From Paenarthrobacter nicotinovorans (GTDB lineage Bacteria; Actinomycetota; Actinomycetes; Actinomycetales; Micrococcaceae), in NCBI RefSeq assembly GCF_021919345.1, contig NZ_CP089293.1, positions 1,364,001 to 1,428,000 of the forward strand: a DNA stretch of 64,000 nucleotides. Reading direction: 5' to 3'. A program made the position numbers and the translations under genes. The notes below the pieces were generated by a model. It was not told the DNA's origin. It saw only the letters and a list, made by a program, of their open reading frames with translations, and searched no databases. This document shows, one piece after another, positions 8,332-15,489 of the stretch. Position 1 is the stretch's first letter. Every line of letters begins with the position of its first letter.

Positions 8332-9347
8332 AGGGGCGGCGGTGCTGTTGAGTTGCGGACCACCAGCTCAGGCGTGAGCCTTTCGTCGGCGATGGGGCCC
8401 TCCGGGTTTCCGAGCCGTTCCAGCGCTATCGCGCCCGCCCTTTGGCCCAACACTGCGGCATGGAGGTCCACTGTCGTGAGGTCAATGCCGTGAAGCTTGG
8501 CGATCCGCGAATTGTCATAGCCCACCAGCGACAGGTCCTGCGGGATGGACAAGCCCAGGGAATAGGCGGCTTCGCGGGCGCCCAGGGCCAGTTGGTCGTT
8601 GTGCGTGAAAATCGCCGTCGGGCGCTCGGGTTGTTTGAGGAGGAGCATGGTGGCGCGTTCCCCGGCTTCCTGCGTGAAGTCCTCGGCCGCCAGCGTTTGG
8701 GGCTTCAGCCCGGCGTCGCGCATGGCTTGTTGGTAGCTCCGCCTGCGGACGGTGTGTCCGTCGTACACGGGACCCGCCAGATGGGCGATGCGCCGGTGCC
8801 CGAGGGTGAGGAGATGTTCAGTCGCGGCCCTGGCCCCGACGACGTCATCCGAATAGACGCTGTCCACGCCCGGTACCGGCCGTGTGACGCTGACCAGCGG
8901 CACGATCTGCGCCAGTTCCTGCACGCGTTCGTCCGGATCCAAGAGCGTGGCGGCGATGATGATTCCGGCCCGAGCCTCTATGAGCGACTCCAGCGCGCCC
9001 CGGTCAACACCATCAACCGAGCGGGATACGCTCAGGATGAGCCGGTTGCCGTCCTGCGGGAGGGCCACGCGGACGCCGCTGAGAATGTCGGCATAGACCT
9101 CGTTGCGGATATCCATCAGGTAAAGCCCGACGGCGGAGCGGTGCTTGCGTGCCAGGTCGGCGGCTACGGCGTTGGGTCGGTATCCGAGACGCCGGGCGGC
9201 TTCGAAAATGGCTTCTTTGGTTTCGGCGCTGACTCCAGGAGCGCCCCGGAAGGCGAAAGACACCAATGTTCGGGAAACGCCTACTTCCCGGGCGACATCA
9301 CTTTGCGTAGCTGGGCGGAGTGGGCGGTCGGGGGCCATGTCCTCCAT
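8322..9347 (-). CDS. LacI family transcriptional regulator
   Basis: A 341-residue repressor with an N-terminal helix-turn-helix (TQSDVAREVGVSRTLVSFAF, about 14-33), hinge helix (YRPNAVAADLARK) and a periplasmic-binding-protein-like effector domain (VGLYLMDI to LVSVTRPVPG and LVGYDNSRIA). An alternative start three codons in (ATG 9338) is possible. It is divergent from the IolT-like transporter with a 128-bp gap, so it most likely represses that gene in response to a sugar or cyclitol. Its 3' end overlaps umuD by 10 bp tail to tail. I could not identify a convincing operator in the gap. Confidence 0.92.
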   Translation of the reverse strand: MEDMAPDRPLRPATQSDVAREVGVSRTLVSFAFRGAPGVSAETKEAIFEAARRLGYRPNAVAADLARKHRSAVGLYLMDIRNEVYADILSGVRVALPQDGNRLILSVSRSVDGVDRGALESLIEARAGIIIAATLLDPDERVQELAQIVPLVSVTRPVPGVDSVYSDDVVGARAATEHLLTLGHRRIAHLAGPVYDGHTVRRRSYQQAMRDAGLKPQTLAAEDFTQEAGERATMLLLKQPERPTAIFTHNDQLALGAREAAYSLGLSIPQDLSLVGYDNSRIAKLHGIDLTTVDLHAAVLGQRAGAIALERLGNPEGPIADERLTPELVVRNSTAPPPLQT

Positions 9348-9475
9348 CTTCCCACGTCACAGAAAGGGTTAATTCGGGTGTTTGTTAGTTTGACCTTACA
9401 TTTAAGCCTTTCGCGCGTTAGTCTGTACTCAGAGCGGATGAGTATGACCCGCAACACACTGACAAAGGAGTCCTG

Positions 9476-10942
9476 ATGTCTGCAACGCAAATGCAGCGGG
9501 AAGGCGCCCAAGCGGCCGCCCTTCCTCCGCTGACCAACGGCCCGCACAGAAAGCGCCTTGGCCTCGTAGCCCTGGTTGCAACCTTCGGCGGACTGCTGTT
9601 CGGCTATGACACTGGTGTCATCAACGGTGCCCTGAGGCCCATGACGGCCGATCTCGGCCTGACGCCCCTGACGGAAGGGATCGTGACCAGCTCCCTGTTG
9701 TTCGGTGCGGCAGCCGGAGCCGTGGGAGGTGGCCGCCTGTCCGATTCGTGGGGCCGCCGCAAGTCCATCCTCCTGCTCGCGGTGCTGTTCCTGGCCGGCA
9801 CCATCGCCTGCGTCTTCGCGCCCAACTTTGAAGTGATGGTGCTCGGACGCGTTGTTCTCGGCCTTGCCGTCGGCGGAGCGTCCACCGTGGTGCCTGTCTT
9901 CCTTGCCGAACTGGCGCCCTACGAGATCCGGGGCTCGCTGGCCGGCCGGAATGAGCTCATGATCGTTATCGGCCAGCTGGCGGCGTTTGTCGTCAATGCC
10001 ATCATCGGTAACGTCTGGGGAGAGTTCGGGGGAGTATGGCGCCTCATGCTCGCCGTTGCCGCACTGCCTGCCATCGCGTTGTTCTTCGGCATGCTCCGGA
10101 TGCCCGAATCGCCGCGCTGGCTGATATCCAAGGGCCGTTGGGAAGAAGCCCTCGTTGTCCTCAAGACGATCCGGTCAGTGGAACGCGCAGAGGCCGAAAT
10201 GGCCGACGTCAAGCACCTCGCCGACGAAGGGCGGGCGTCGAAGGCGACGTCGTGGGGCGCGCTCAAAGACAAGTGGATCCTTCGCATCATCCTGGTCGGC
10301 ATCGGCTTGGGTGTGGCCCAGCAGCTGACCGGCATCAACTCGATCATGTACTACGGTCAGTCGGTGCTGGTCGAGGCTGGATTCGACTCCAACGCAGCCC
10401 TCATCGCCAACATCGCTCCCGGCGTGATCGCGGTGGTCGGAGGCGTCATTGCCCTGACGTTGATGCAGCGCGTCAACCGCCGCACCACCCTGCTCCTGGG
10501 CTTCACCTTGACCACGGCATGCCACTTCCTGATCGGCATCGCCTCCGTCCTCCTTCCCGTAGGAAACGAGGCCCGTCCATTCGTGATCCTGTTCCTGGTG
10601 GTGGCGTTCGTCGGCTCGATGCAGACGTTCCTGAATATCGCCGTCTGGGTCATGCTGTCGGAGATCTTCCCGCTTCACGTCCGTGGTTTCGCCATCGGCC
10701 TGTCGGTATTCTGCCTGTGGATCGCCAACGCGCTGCTGGGCCTGTTCTTCCCGACCCTGGTGGCCGGCGTGGGGATCACCGGAACCTTTTTCCTGTTCGG
10801 CGGCGTGGGCATCGCGGCCCTCATCTTCATCTACACCCAGGTCCCTGAGACCCGTGGGCGCACCCTGGAAGCGCTTGAAGAGGACGTCACTACCGGGGCC
10901 ATCTATCTGGTGCACAAGAAGGACGCCGCCGCCCGCCCGTAG
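9476..10942 (+). CDS. iolT: MFS sugar/myo-inositol transporter, IolT-like
   Basis: A 488-residue twelve-helix sugar porter. Family signatures are FGGLLFGYDTGVINGAL (TM1), GRLSDSWGRR (loop 2-3), PESPRWL (end of TM6), QQLTGINSIMYY (TM7) and PETRGRTLE after TM12. The stretch LTEGIVTSSLLFGAA and MRMPESPRWLISKGR are very close to Bacillus IolT, so myo-inositol is a reasonable substrate, though other polyols or hexoses are possible. AAAGGAG precedes the ATG by about 7 nt. It is divergent from a LacI regulator, the probable local control. A long hairpin (10971-11023) follows and probably ends its transcript. Confidence 0.88.
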   Translation: MSATQMQREGAQAAALPPLTNGPHRKRLGLVALVATFGGLLFGYDTGVINGALRPMTADLGLTPLTEGIVTSSLLFGAAAGAVGGGRLSDSWGRRKSILLLAVLFLAGTIACVFAPNFEVMVLGRVVLGLAVGGASTVVPVFLAELAPYEIRGSLAGRNELMIVIGQLAAFVVNAIIGNVWGEFGGVWRLMLAVAALPAIALFFGMLRMPESPRWLISKGRWEEALVVLKTIRSVERAEAEMADVKHLADEGRASKATSWGALKDKWILRIILVGIGLGVAQQLTGINSIMYYGQSVLVEAGFDSNAALIANIAPGVIAVVGGVIALTLMQRVNRRTTLLLGFTLTTACHFLIGIASVLLPVGNEARPFVILFLVVAFVGSMQTFLNIAVWVMLSEIFPLHVRGFAIGLSVFCLWIANALLGLFFPTLVAGVGITGTFFLFGGVGIAALIFIYTQVPETRGRTLEALEEDVTTGAIYLVHKKDAAARP

Positions 10943-10970
10943 CCGGGCTCATGGTGTGAATCTCATAGCG

Positions 10971-11023
10971 CGAAATATCCCGCTCTTCGGACTTTTCCGC
11001 AGTCCGGAGGGCGGGATGTTTCG
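10971..11023 (+). terminator. Long 23-bp hairpin after the sugar transporter
   Basis: Arms 10971-10993 and 11001-11023 pair over all 23 positions around a 7-nt loop. Three of the pairs are G.U wobbles, all with U in the left arm, so the full stem forms only in plus-strand RNA (the minus transcript would have A.C clashes). This points to an RNA-level element at the 3' end of the iolT-like transcript. No strong U-tract follows, so it could equally be a 3'-end stabiliser. Confidence 0.6.
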
Positions 11024-11092
11024 TAACGTGCGCAATAAGGCCTGCGCAAACAGCCCCGGCTCCTCGTTGGCTCCGCTGGCCAAAGCTCCACG

Positions 11093-11803
11093 ATGACGTC
11101 AAAAGCGTGGTTGGATGACGGTGTAAGGAAACGGTTGCCAGGCGACGATGTAACGGCGACCCGGTTGGGCGCTTCTCGAGTGGGGACGGAGGTTTCCGCG
11201 GAAACGGATTCGGCGCGATCTACCGCAGCGCGGCGGCGCCTCAAGTGGGGCATCGTGTTGGCCCTCGTCTCGGTGCTGCTGGGAGTAGCAGCCCAAGCTT
11301 CCGCAGCGTGGGTCAGTGATTCATGGCCTGAGGTTCTGGTCTACTTCGTCATGCCGGGGTGGACGCTCATTCTCTGTTGTCACCTTCTGAGCGGGGCTGC
11401 CGCCTTGGCAGCGCTGGTTCTGCTGGTACCGGCGCTGGTCGCGCGGATTCCACGCGGCCGGATCCGTCGGCTGACTGCCGTTCTTGCAGTTCTGGCCAGT
11501 GCCACGGCGGCTCTGCCGTGGTCTATATATGCTGCCGGCATGGGGCTAGCCGCCGCGGCGGCAACATACGCCCAAGTGACGGCAAGCAGCGGAGACAGTG
11601 TCGTCGTCGAACAATCAGGTTTCGATCCACAAACCTATTCCGTTTACTCACAAAAATCGTGGGGACTCTGGCAACGAACTGTCCCGTGGCTGTCCGCCAC
11701 AGAGGTCTTCGACCCCAATGACTGCATACTGACGGACGGAAGCAGCGATCTCGTGCTCCACTGCGGAGCCGATGGCATCGTGGTGCCGCGCATGGGTGAT
11801 TAG
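11093..11803 (+). CDS. Hypothetical membrane protein
   Basis: A 236-residue protein, unrecognised. After a hydrophilic N-terminus of about 48 residues it has three hydrophobic segments (about 52-75, 92-116 and 125-150). An exposed C-terminal domain of about 80 residues follows, with a Cys pair (NDCILTDG and VLHCGADG) that could form a disulfide if outside the cell. The start at ATG 11093 is the most upstream in frame; a later GTG is possible. It lies between the transporter and umuC. The LexA box before umuC begins 80 bp after its stop. Confidence 0.55.
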   Translation: MTSKAWLDDGVRKRLPGDDVTATRLGASRVGTEVSAETDSARSTAARRRLKWGIVLALVSVLLGVAAQASAAWVSDSWPEVLVYFVMPGWTLILCCHLLSGAAALAALVLLVPALVARIPRGRIRRLTAVLAVLASATAALPWSIYAAGMGLAAAAATYAQVTASSGDSVVVEQSGFDPQTYSVYSQKSWGLWQRTVPWLSATEVFDPNDCILTDGSSDLVLHCGADGIVVPRMGD

Positions 11804-11882
11804 CCAAGCCCTTTCCTCCTGAAGCGGGCTCAATTGCTCAAAGAAGTTTCGTTGTCGGTGGGTGGCGGTACAGTTGACTTAT

Positions 11883-11898
11883 TCGAACATATCTTCGA
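11883..11898 (+). promoter_or_regulatory. LexA (SOS) box upstream of umuC
   Basis: The site TCGAACATATCTTCGA sits in a larger perfect inverted repeat with arms ATTCGAA and TTCGAAT (11881-11900). It differs from the umuD box at one core base. It lies 62 bp before the umuC start and inside a longer open frame, which argues for the shorter umuC start. Confidence 0.88.
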
Positions 11899-11960
11899 AT
11901 CAGCGGCGTGTCCTCCTATTTTCCGAGGTCGCGCATGTTAGTGACCAATCGAGGAGGAGC

Positions 11961-13259
11961 ATGTCCAGGCCGGCCCTTATGCACACGATGCAGGAGATCG
12001 CCCACGTGGACATCAATTGTTTCTATGCCTCAGCAGAACGGGCCTTCAATCCCGCGTTGGAGGGCAAACCCCTGATCGTGCTCTCCAACAATGACGGTTG
12101 CGCCGTGACGAGGTCGCCGGAGGCGAAGCAGCTTGGCATCGGGCTGGGCGACCCATGGTTCAAGCTGGCTCCACGGGCCAAGGAATGGGGGCTCATTGCG
12201 CTGTCCAGCAACTACGAACTATACGGAGACATTAGCTCGCGCGTCATGGAGCTATTGCGGCGCTACTCGGCGTGGCAAGAGGTCTATTCGATCGACGAAG
12301 CGTTCCTGGGCGTCAAGGGCCGGCCAGAGGAGTTGCTGCAGCTGGGGCGAACCATCAAGGATGCTTGCCGCAGGAACGTTGGAGTTCCGGTGTGCGTCGG
12401 AATCGCCCGCACCAAAACGCTTGCCAAGCTGGCCAACAAATGGGCCAAACACAATCCGGCTTTCAACGGCGTGTGCCGTTGGGATTCGGTTCCTGAAGCC
12501 CGGCGCGAAGCGCTCATGGCCCGGCTGTCCGTCATCGAGATCTGGGGCGTGGCTACCAGGCTCACCAAGCGGCTGAATGCGATGGGCATCTTTTCAATCC
12601 TGGACCTGGTTCGGGCAGATCCCGTGGCCCTCCGGGACAAGTTCTCCATCGTCATGATGCGCACCGTCCTGGAACTGCAGGGAACGCCGTGCATCCCCAT
12701 GGAAGAGGAAAGGATCGGACGGGACCAGCTGATCTTCTCGCGTTCGTTCTCGACGCCGATTACGACGGCGGCCCAGCTGCGGCAGGTGCTCAGCGTCTAC
12801 GGGCAGATGGCCAGCGCCAGGCTGGCCAAGCACGACCTCCAAGCCAAGCTGCTGACGGCGTTCGCAGCAACGTCGGTGTACAACCCGAACGACAAATCGT
12901 TTCCTGCTGTGAACGTCAAGCTGCCCATGCCCACCGCCGATCCCGTGCTGCTCACCAAGGCTGCGCACGCCCTGGTCCCCAAAATCCAGGAGGGCGTCAG
13001 GTACGCCAAGGCCGGAATCATGGTCACCGACCTCCGTCCCAGCGGCAACCAGAAGCCCTTGGAGATCTTCGAGAACCGCCACGAGGAACGGGGTATCGGA
13101 AGCTTGCTGGAGGAGGTCAGCAAACGCTATGGCCGCGGCTCCATCGGATTGGGGCATGCCGGCATCAAGGGCGGCCCGGACTGGTCAATGAAGAGGGATA
13201 TGCTCAGCCCCCGCTACACCACCAACTGGGATGAACTGCCCTTGGTGAAAGCGGCGTAG
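11961..13259 (+). CDS. umuC: UmuC, DNA polymerase V catalytic subunit (Y-family)
   Basis: A 432-residue Y-family DNA polymerase, close to the 422 residues of E. coli UmuC. Metal-binding motifs are present: VDINCFYASAERAF with Asp17, and SIDEAFLG with Asp112/Glu113. A little-finger region and the UmuC-type C-terminal tail (GSIGLGHAGIKGGPDWSMKR) follow. The start at ATG 11961 has AGGAGGAGC immediately upstream; the frame is open back to 11862 but that part contains the LexA box. It performs translesion synthesis with cleaved UmuD; its partner gene lies 3.6 kb upstream behind an equivalent LexA box. Confidence 0.93.
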   Translation: MSRPALMHTMQEIAHVDINCFYASAERAFNPALEGKPLIVLSNNDGCAVTRSPEAKQLGIGLGDPWFKLAPRAKEWGLIALSSNYELYGDISSRVMELLRRYSAWQEVYSIDEAFLGVKGRPEELLQLGRTIKDACRRNVGVPVCVGIARTKTLAKLANKWAKHNPAFNGVCRWDSVPEARREALMARLSVIEIWGVATRLTKRLNAMGIFSILDLVRADPVALRDKFSIVMMRTVLELQGTPCIPMEEERIGRDQLIFSRSFSTPITTAAQLRQVLSVYGQMASARLAKHDLQAKLLTAFAATSVYNPNDKSFPAVNVKLPMPTADPVLLTKAAHALVPKIQEGVRYAKAGIMVTDLRPSGNQKPLEIFENRHEERGIGSLLEEVSKRYGRGSIGLGHAGIKGGPDWSMKRDMLSPRYTTNWDELPLVKAA

Positions 13260-13272
13260 CAGGGCCGCAACC

Positions 13273-14430
13273 CTAGGCCCGCAGCCGATATCCGCGTTTG
13301 ACCACTGTTTCCACGAGCTTGCCGTCCGGGAGCGCGGACCGAAGCCGGCTGACCGTCATGTCCAAGGCGTGCACGGAACCGCGCAGATCCAACAGGTCAG
13401 AGAGCGCCTCACGCGACAAGACCGCGCCGCCCGCGCCGAGCAACGCCCGCAACAGCAGGAGGGGAGCGGGGGCCAGCTCCACCACTTCGCCGTTGATCCG
13501 CAGGCACCGTCCGCGCAGCTCGATGGTGGCACTCTTCGTCTCCAGGCGGCGGACATGGTTCAAGGACAAGTGCTCGGTCACAAGCCGAATAAGCGCACCC
13601 ATGCGGTAACGGTCGGGGATCAGGGGCGTCAGCCCGGCGTCGACCAGGGGCTGGGCAGTCACCGGCCCGACCGCGGCGACCGTCACCGGGCCCTTGAGCG
13701 CTTCAATGAGCTGTCGGTAGAGGCCCATCTCATGCGCCGTGCTCCACATGGCGTCCACTGCCGGGGCGCTGGTGAAGGTCAGGACGTCCAGGTTCCCATT
13801 GACCACGGCCTCGATCAGGCGCGGCAACTTGTCCTCACCATCGGGCTTCACCCACCGGTAGGGAGTTACCGTCAGCACGGTCGCGCCGGACATGCGGAGC
13901 CGCTCGAGCTGGCGAACGTCCGTGTACCCGTGCAACTGCACAGCCACGGTCTTGCCGCGAACTCCCTCCACCAGCAGCATGTCCACCAAGGTTGCGGTGG
14001 TTTCGTCGCTGCTGATTCCGACGTCGGCAAGCCCGGCCGCGCGGACTGCACCGCGGGCCTTGGGCCCCCTGACGAACATGCGGCAGGCGGACAAGGTCTC
14101 CAGGAGCTGCTCGCCGATGCCAAAAGAATCGGCCGCCTCGCACCAGCGGCGCATGCCGTAGGCGGTGGTGGCGATGCAAATATCCGGCTTCGCTTCGATG
14201 ATGGTCCGGGTGTCCTCTACGAGGATCATGTCCTCCTGGACCGGGGCGATCTTCAGGGCAGGGGCGTGCAGGACACTGGCGCCGCGCCTCTCCAGGGCCT
14301 CGATGAGGTCACGGGAACGGCGGTGCGAGGTGACGCCGATGCGGAATCCGTCCAAGGGCGCCTCGGGCGCCTCGGAAGTGTCCGGAGCGGCATTGGGGTC
14401 CAGGCTTTCGATGGCACGTGCAACAGTCAT
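13273..14430 (-). CDS. nnaR: NnaR-type regulator: uroporphyrinogen-III synthase domain fused to winged helix
   Basis: A 385-residue fusion. Residues about 27-275 form a HemD (uroporphyrinogen-III synthase) fold (FRIGVTSHRRSRDLIEALERR, TSAPAVDAMW, AVGPVTAQPLVDAG). About 290-385 is an OmpR-type winged helix (RLETKSATIELRGRCLRING and VHALDMTVSRLRSAL). This architecture is known from actinobacterial NnaR, a co-activator of nitrate/nitrite assimilation genes working with GlnR. It lies in the same direction behind cobA and nirB, 12 bp after the cobA stop, consistent with a nirB-cobA-nnaR operon. Whether the HemD part keeps enzyme activity cannot be told from the sequence. Confidence 0.85.
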   Translation of the reverse strand: MTVARAIESLDPNAAPDTSEAPEAPLDGFRIGVTSHRRSRDLIEALERRGASVLHAPALKIAPVQEDMILVEDTRTIIEAKPDICIATTAYGMRRWCEAADSFGIGEQLLETLSACRMFVRGPKARGAVRAAGLADVGISSDETTATLVDMLLVEGVRGKTVAVQLHGYTDVRQLERLRMSGATVLTVTPYRWVKPDGEDKLPRLIEAVVNGNLDVLTFTSAPAVDAMWSTAHEMGLYRQLIEALKGPVTVAAVGPVTAQPLVDAGLTPLIPDRYRMGALIRLVTEHLSLNHVRRLETKSATIELRGRCLRINGEVVELAPAPLLLLRALLGAGGAVLSREALSDLLDLRGSVHALDMTVSRLRSALPDGKLVETVVKRGYRLRA

Positions 14431-14442
14431 GTGTTCTTACCT

Positions 14443-15477
14443 TCAGGCTTCAAGAAGCGAAGCCGCGAGTCGGCTCAGTTCAGCGGATGCTTCGGCGTGA
14501 TTCCGGTTGGCCTCGGCCACCCGGACCACCTCGCCGATCACCAGCACGGCAGGGTTGCTGCAGCCGGTCGCTGCTGTTTCGATACTACCGAGGTCGGCAA
14601 TTGTGGTGCGTTGGCCCGGCCGATACCCACGTTCCACCACAGCCATCGGCATTTCACGATCCATCCCTGCCCGACGCAGTCCGGCGGCCAACTGGGGGAG
14701 AGTACCGATGCCCATGAGGACAATGATCGTCCCGCCGAGTCCGGCAAGGTGGGTGTGCTCCTTTTCCGTCAGGGGCGCGTGCCCTGACACTACCGTGAAC
14801 ATGTGGCTCACTTCGCGGTGCGTCACCGGGATGCCCGCGGCAGCAGGCACGGAGATGGCGCTGGTGACGCCGGAAATCACCCGGACCGGAACACCGGCCG
14901 CAACACAAGCGGCTACCTCTTCCGCGCCCCGACCGAAGACGTAGGGGTCACCGCCCTTGAGCCTGACCACGTTCTTGCCCAGCAGCGCCGCTTCCACCAT
15001 GAGCTTCTCAATGTCGCGCTGCGTCACCTTGTGTAGGCCGGGCTGCTTTCCCACATCCACGAGGTCCGCGGAGGTCAGGCCCGCCAGCTCCTGGTAGGGG
15101 GCCAGACGGTCGAAGAAGACGACGTCGGCATCCCGCAAAGCATCGACAGCGCCCACGGTAAGCAGCTCAAGGCTTCCGGGACCTCCGCCCACCAATGTCA
15201 CGTGGCCTTCGGCGCCCGGCTGCGGCTCGAACGCAACAGGGATGCCGGCCTCACGGCACCGGTCCACCAGCGCACCCCAGCCGTCGTCGCCGTCGTCCAC
15301 TACCGCCACCAGGAACGGACGCTCGGGGAGCTGGCCGTCGGCCGGTGCGCCGTCGGGCGTGCTCAGCCGGTAGACGTTGGCTCCGGCGCTCCGATAGCGG
15401 CGGACGGCCTGGCGGACGGTTTTGTCGGATCCTGCGACCAGGACATCACGGTCGGTCAGGTCAATGGTGAGCTGCAT
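14443..15477 (-). CDS. cobA: Uroporphyrinogen-III C-methyltransferase (siroheme synthesis)
   Basis: A 344-residue SAM-dependent enzyme making precorrin-2 for siroheme, the NirB cofactor. The methyltransferase domain (about 96-340) is complete: LVGGGPGSLELLTVGA, DVVFFDRLAP, VRLKGGDPYVFGRGAEE, GVTSAISVPAAAGIPVTHR and FVV-type SGHAPL. The first 95 residues look like a worn CysG/Met8 Rossmann domain (DVLVAGSDKTVRQAVRRYRSAGANV) without the usual GxGxxxRK pattern, so dehydrogenase/chelatase activity probably comes from elsewhere. It lies 12 bp behind nirB and 12 bp ahead of nnaR. Confidence 0.9.
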   Translation of the reverse strand: MQLTIDLTDRDVLVAGSDKTVRQAVRRYRSAGANVYRLSTPDGAPADGQLPERPFLVAVVDDGDDGWGALVDRCREAGIPVAFEPQPGAEGHVTLVGGGPGSLELLTVGAVDALRDADVVFFDRLAPYQELAGLTSADLVDVGKQPGLHKVTQRDIEKLMVEAALLGKNVVRLKGGDPYVFGRGAEEVAACVAAGVPVRVISGVTSAISVPAAAGIPVTHREVSHMFTVVSGHAPLTEKEHTHLAGLGGTIIVLMGIGTLPQLAAGLRRAGMDREMPMAVVERGYRPGQRTTIADLGSIETAATGCSNPAVLVIGEVVRVAEANRNHAEASAELSRLAASLLEA

Positions 15478-15489
15478 GGGGACCCCTTG

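Noticed and set aside
9348..9475. Possible LacI operator (CTTA-n4-TAAG) in the LacI-IolT gap
   Set aside because: The 4-bp arms are too short and the site lacks the central CG of LacI-family operators; listed only as unproven.
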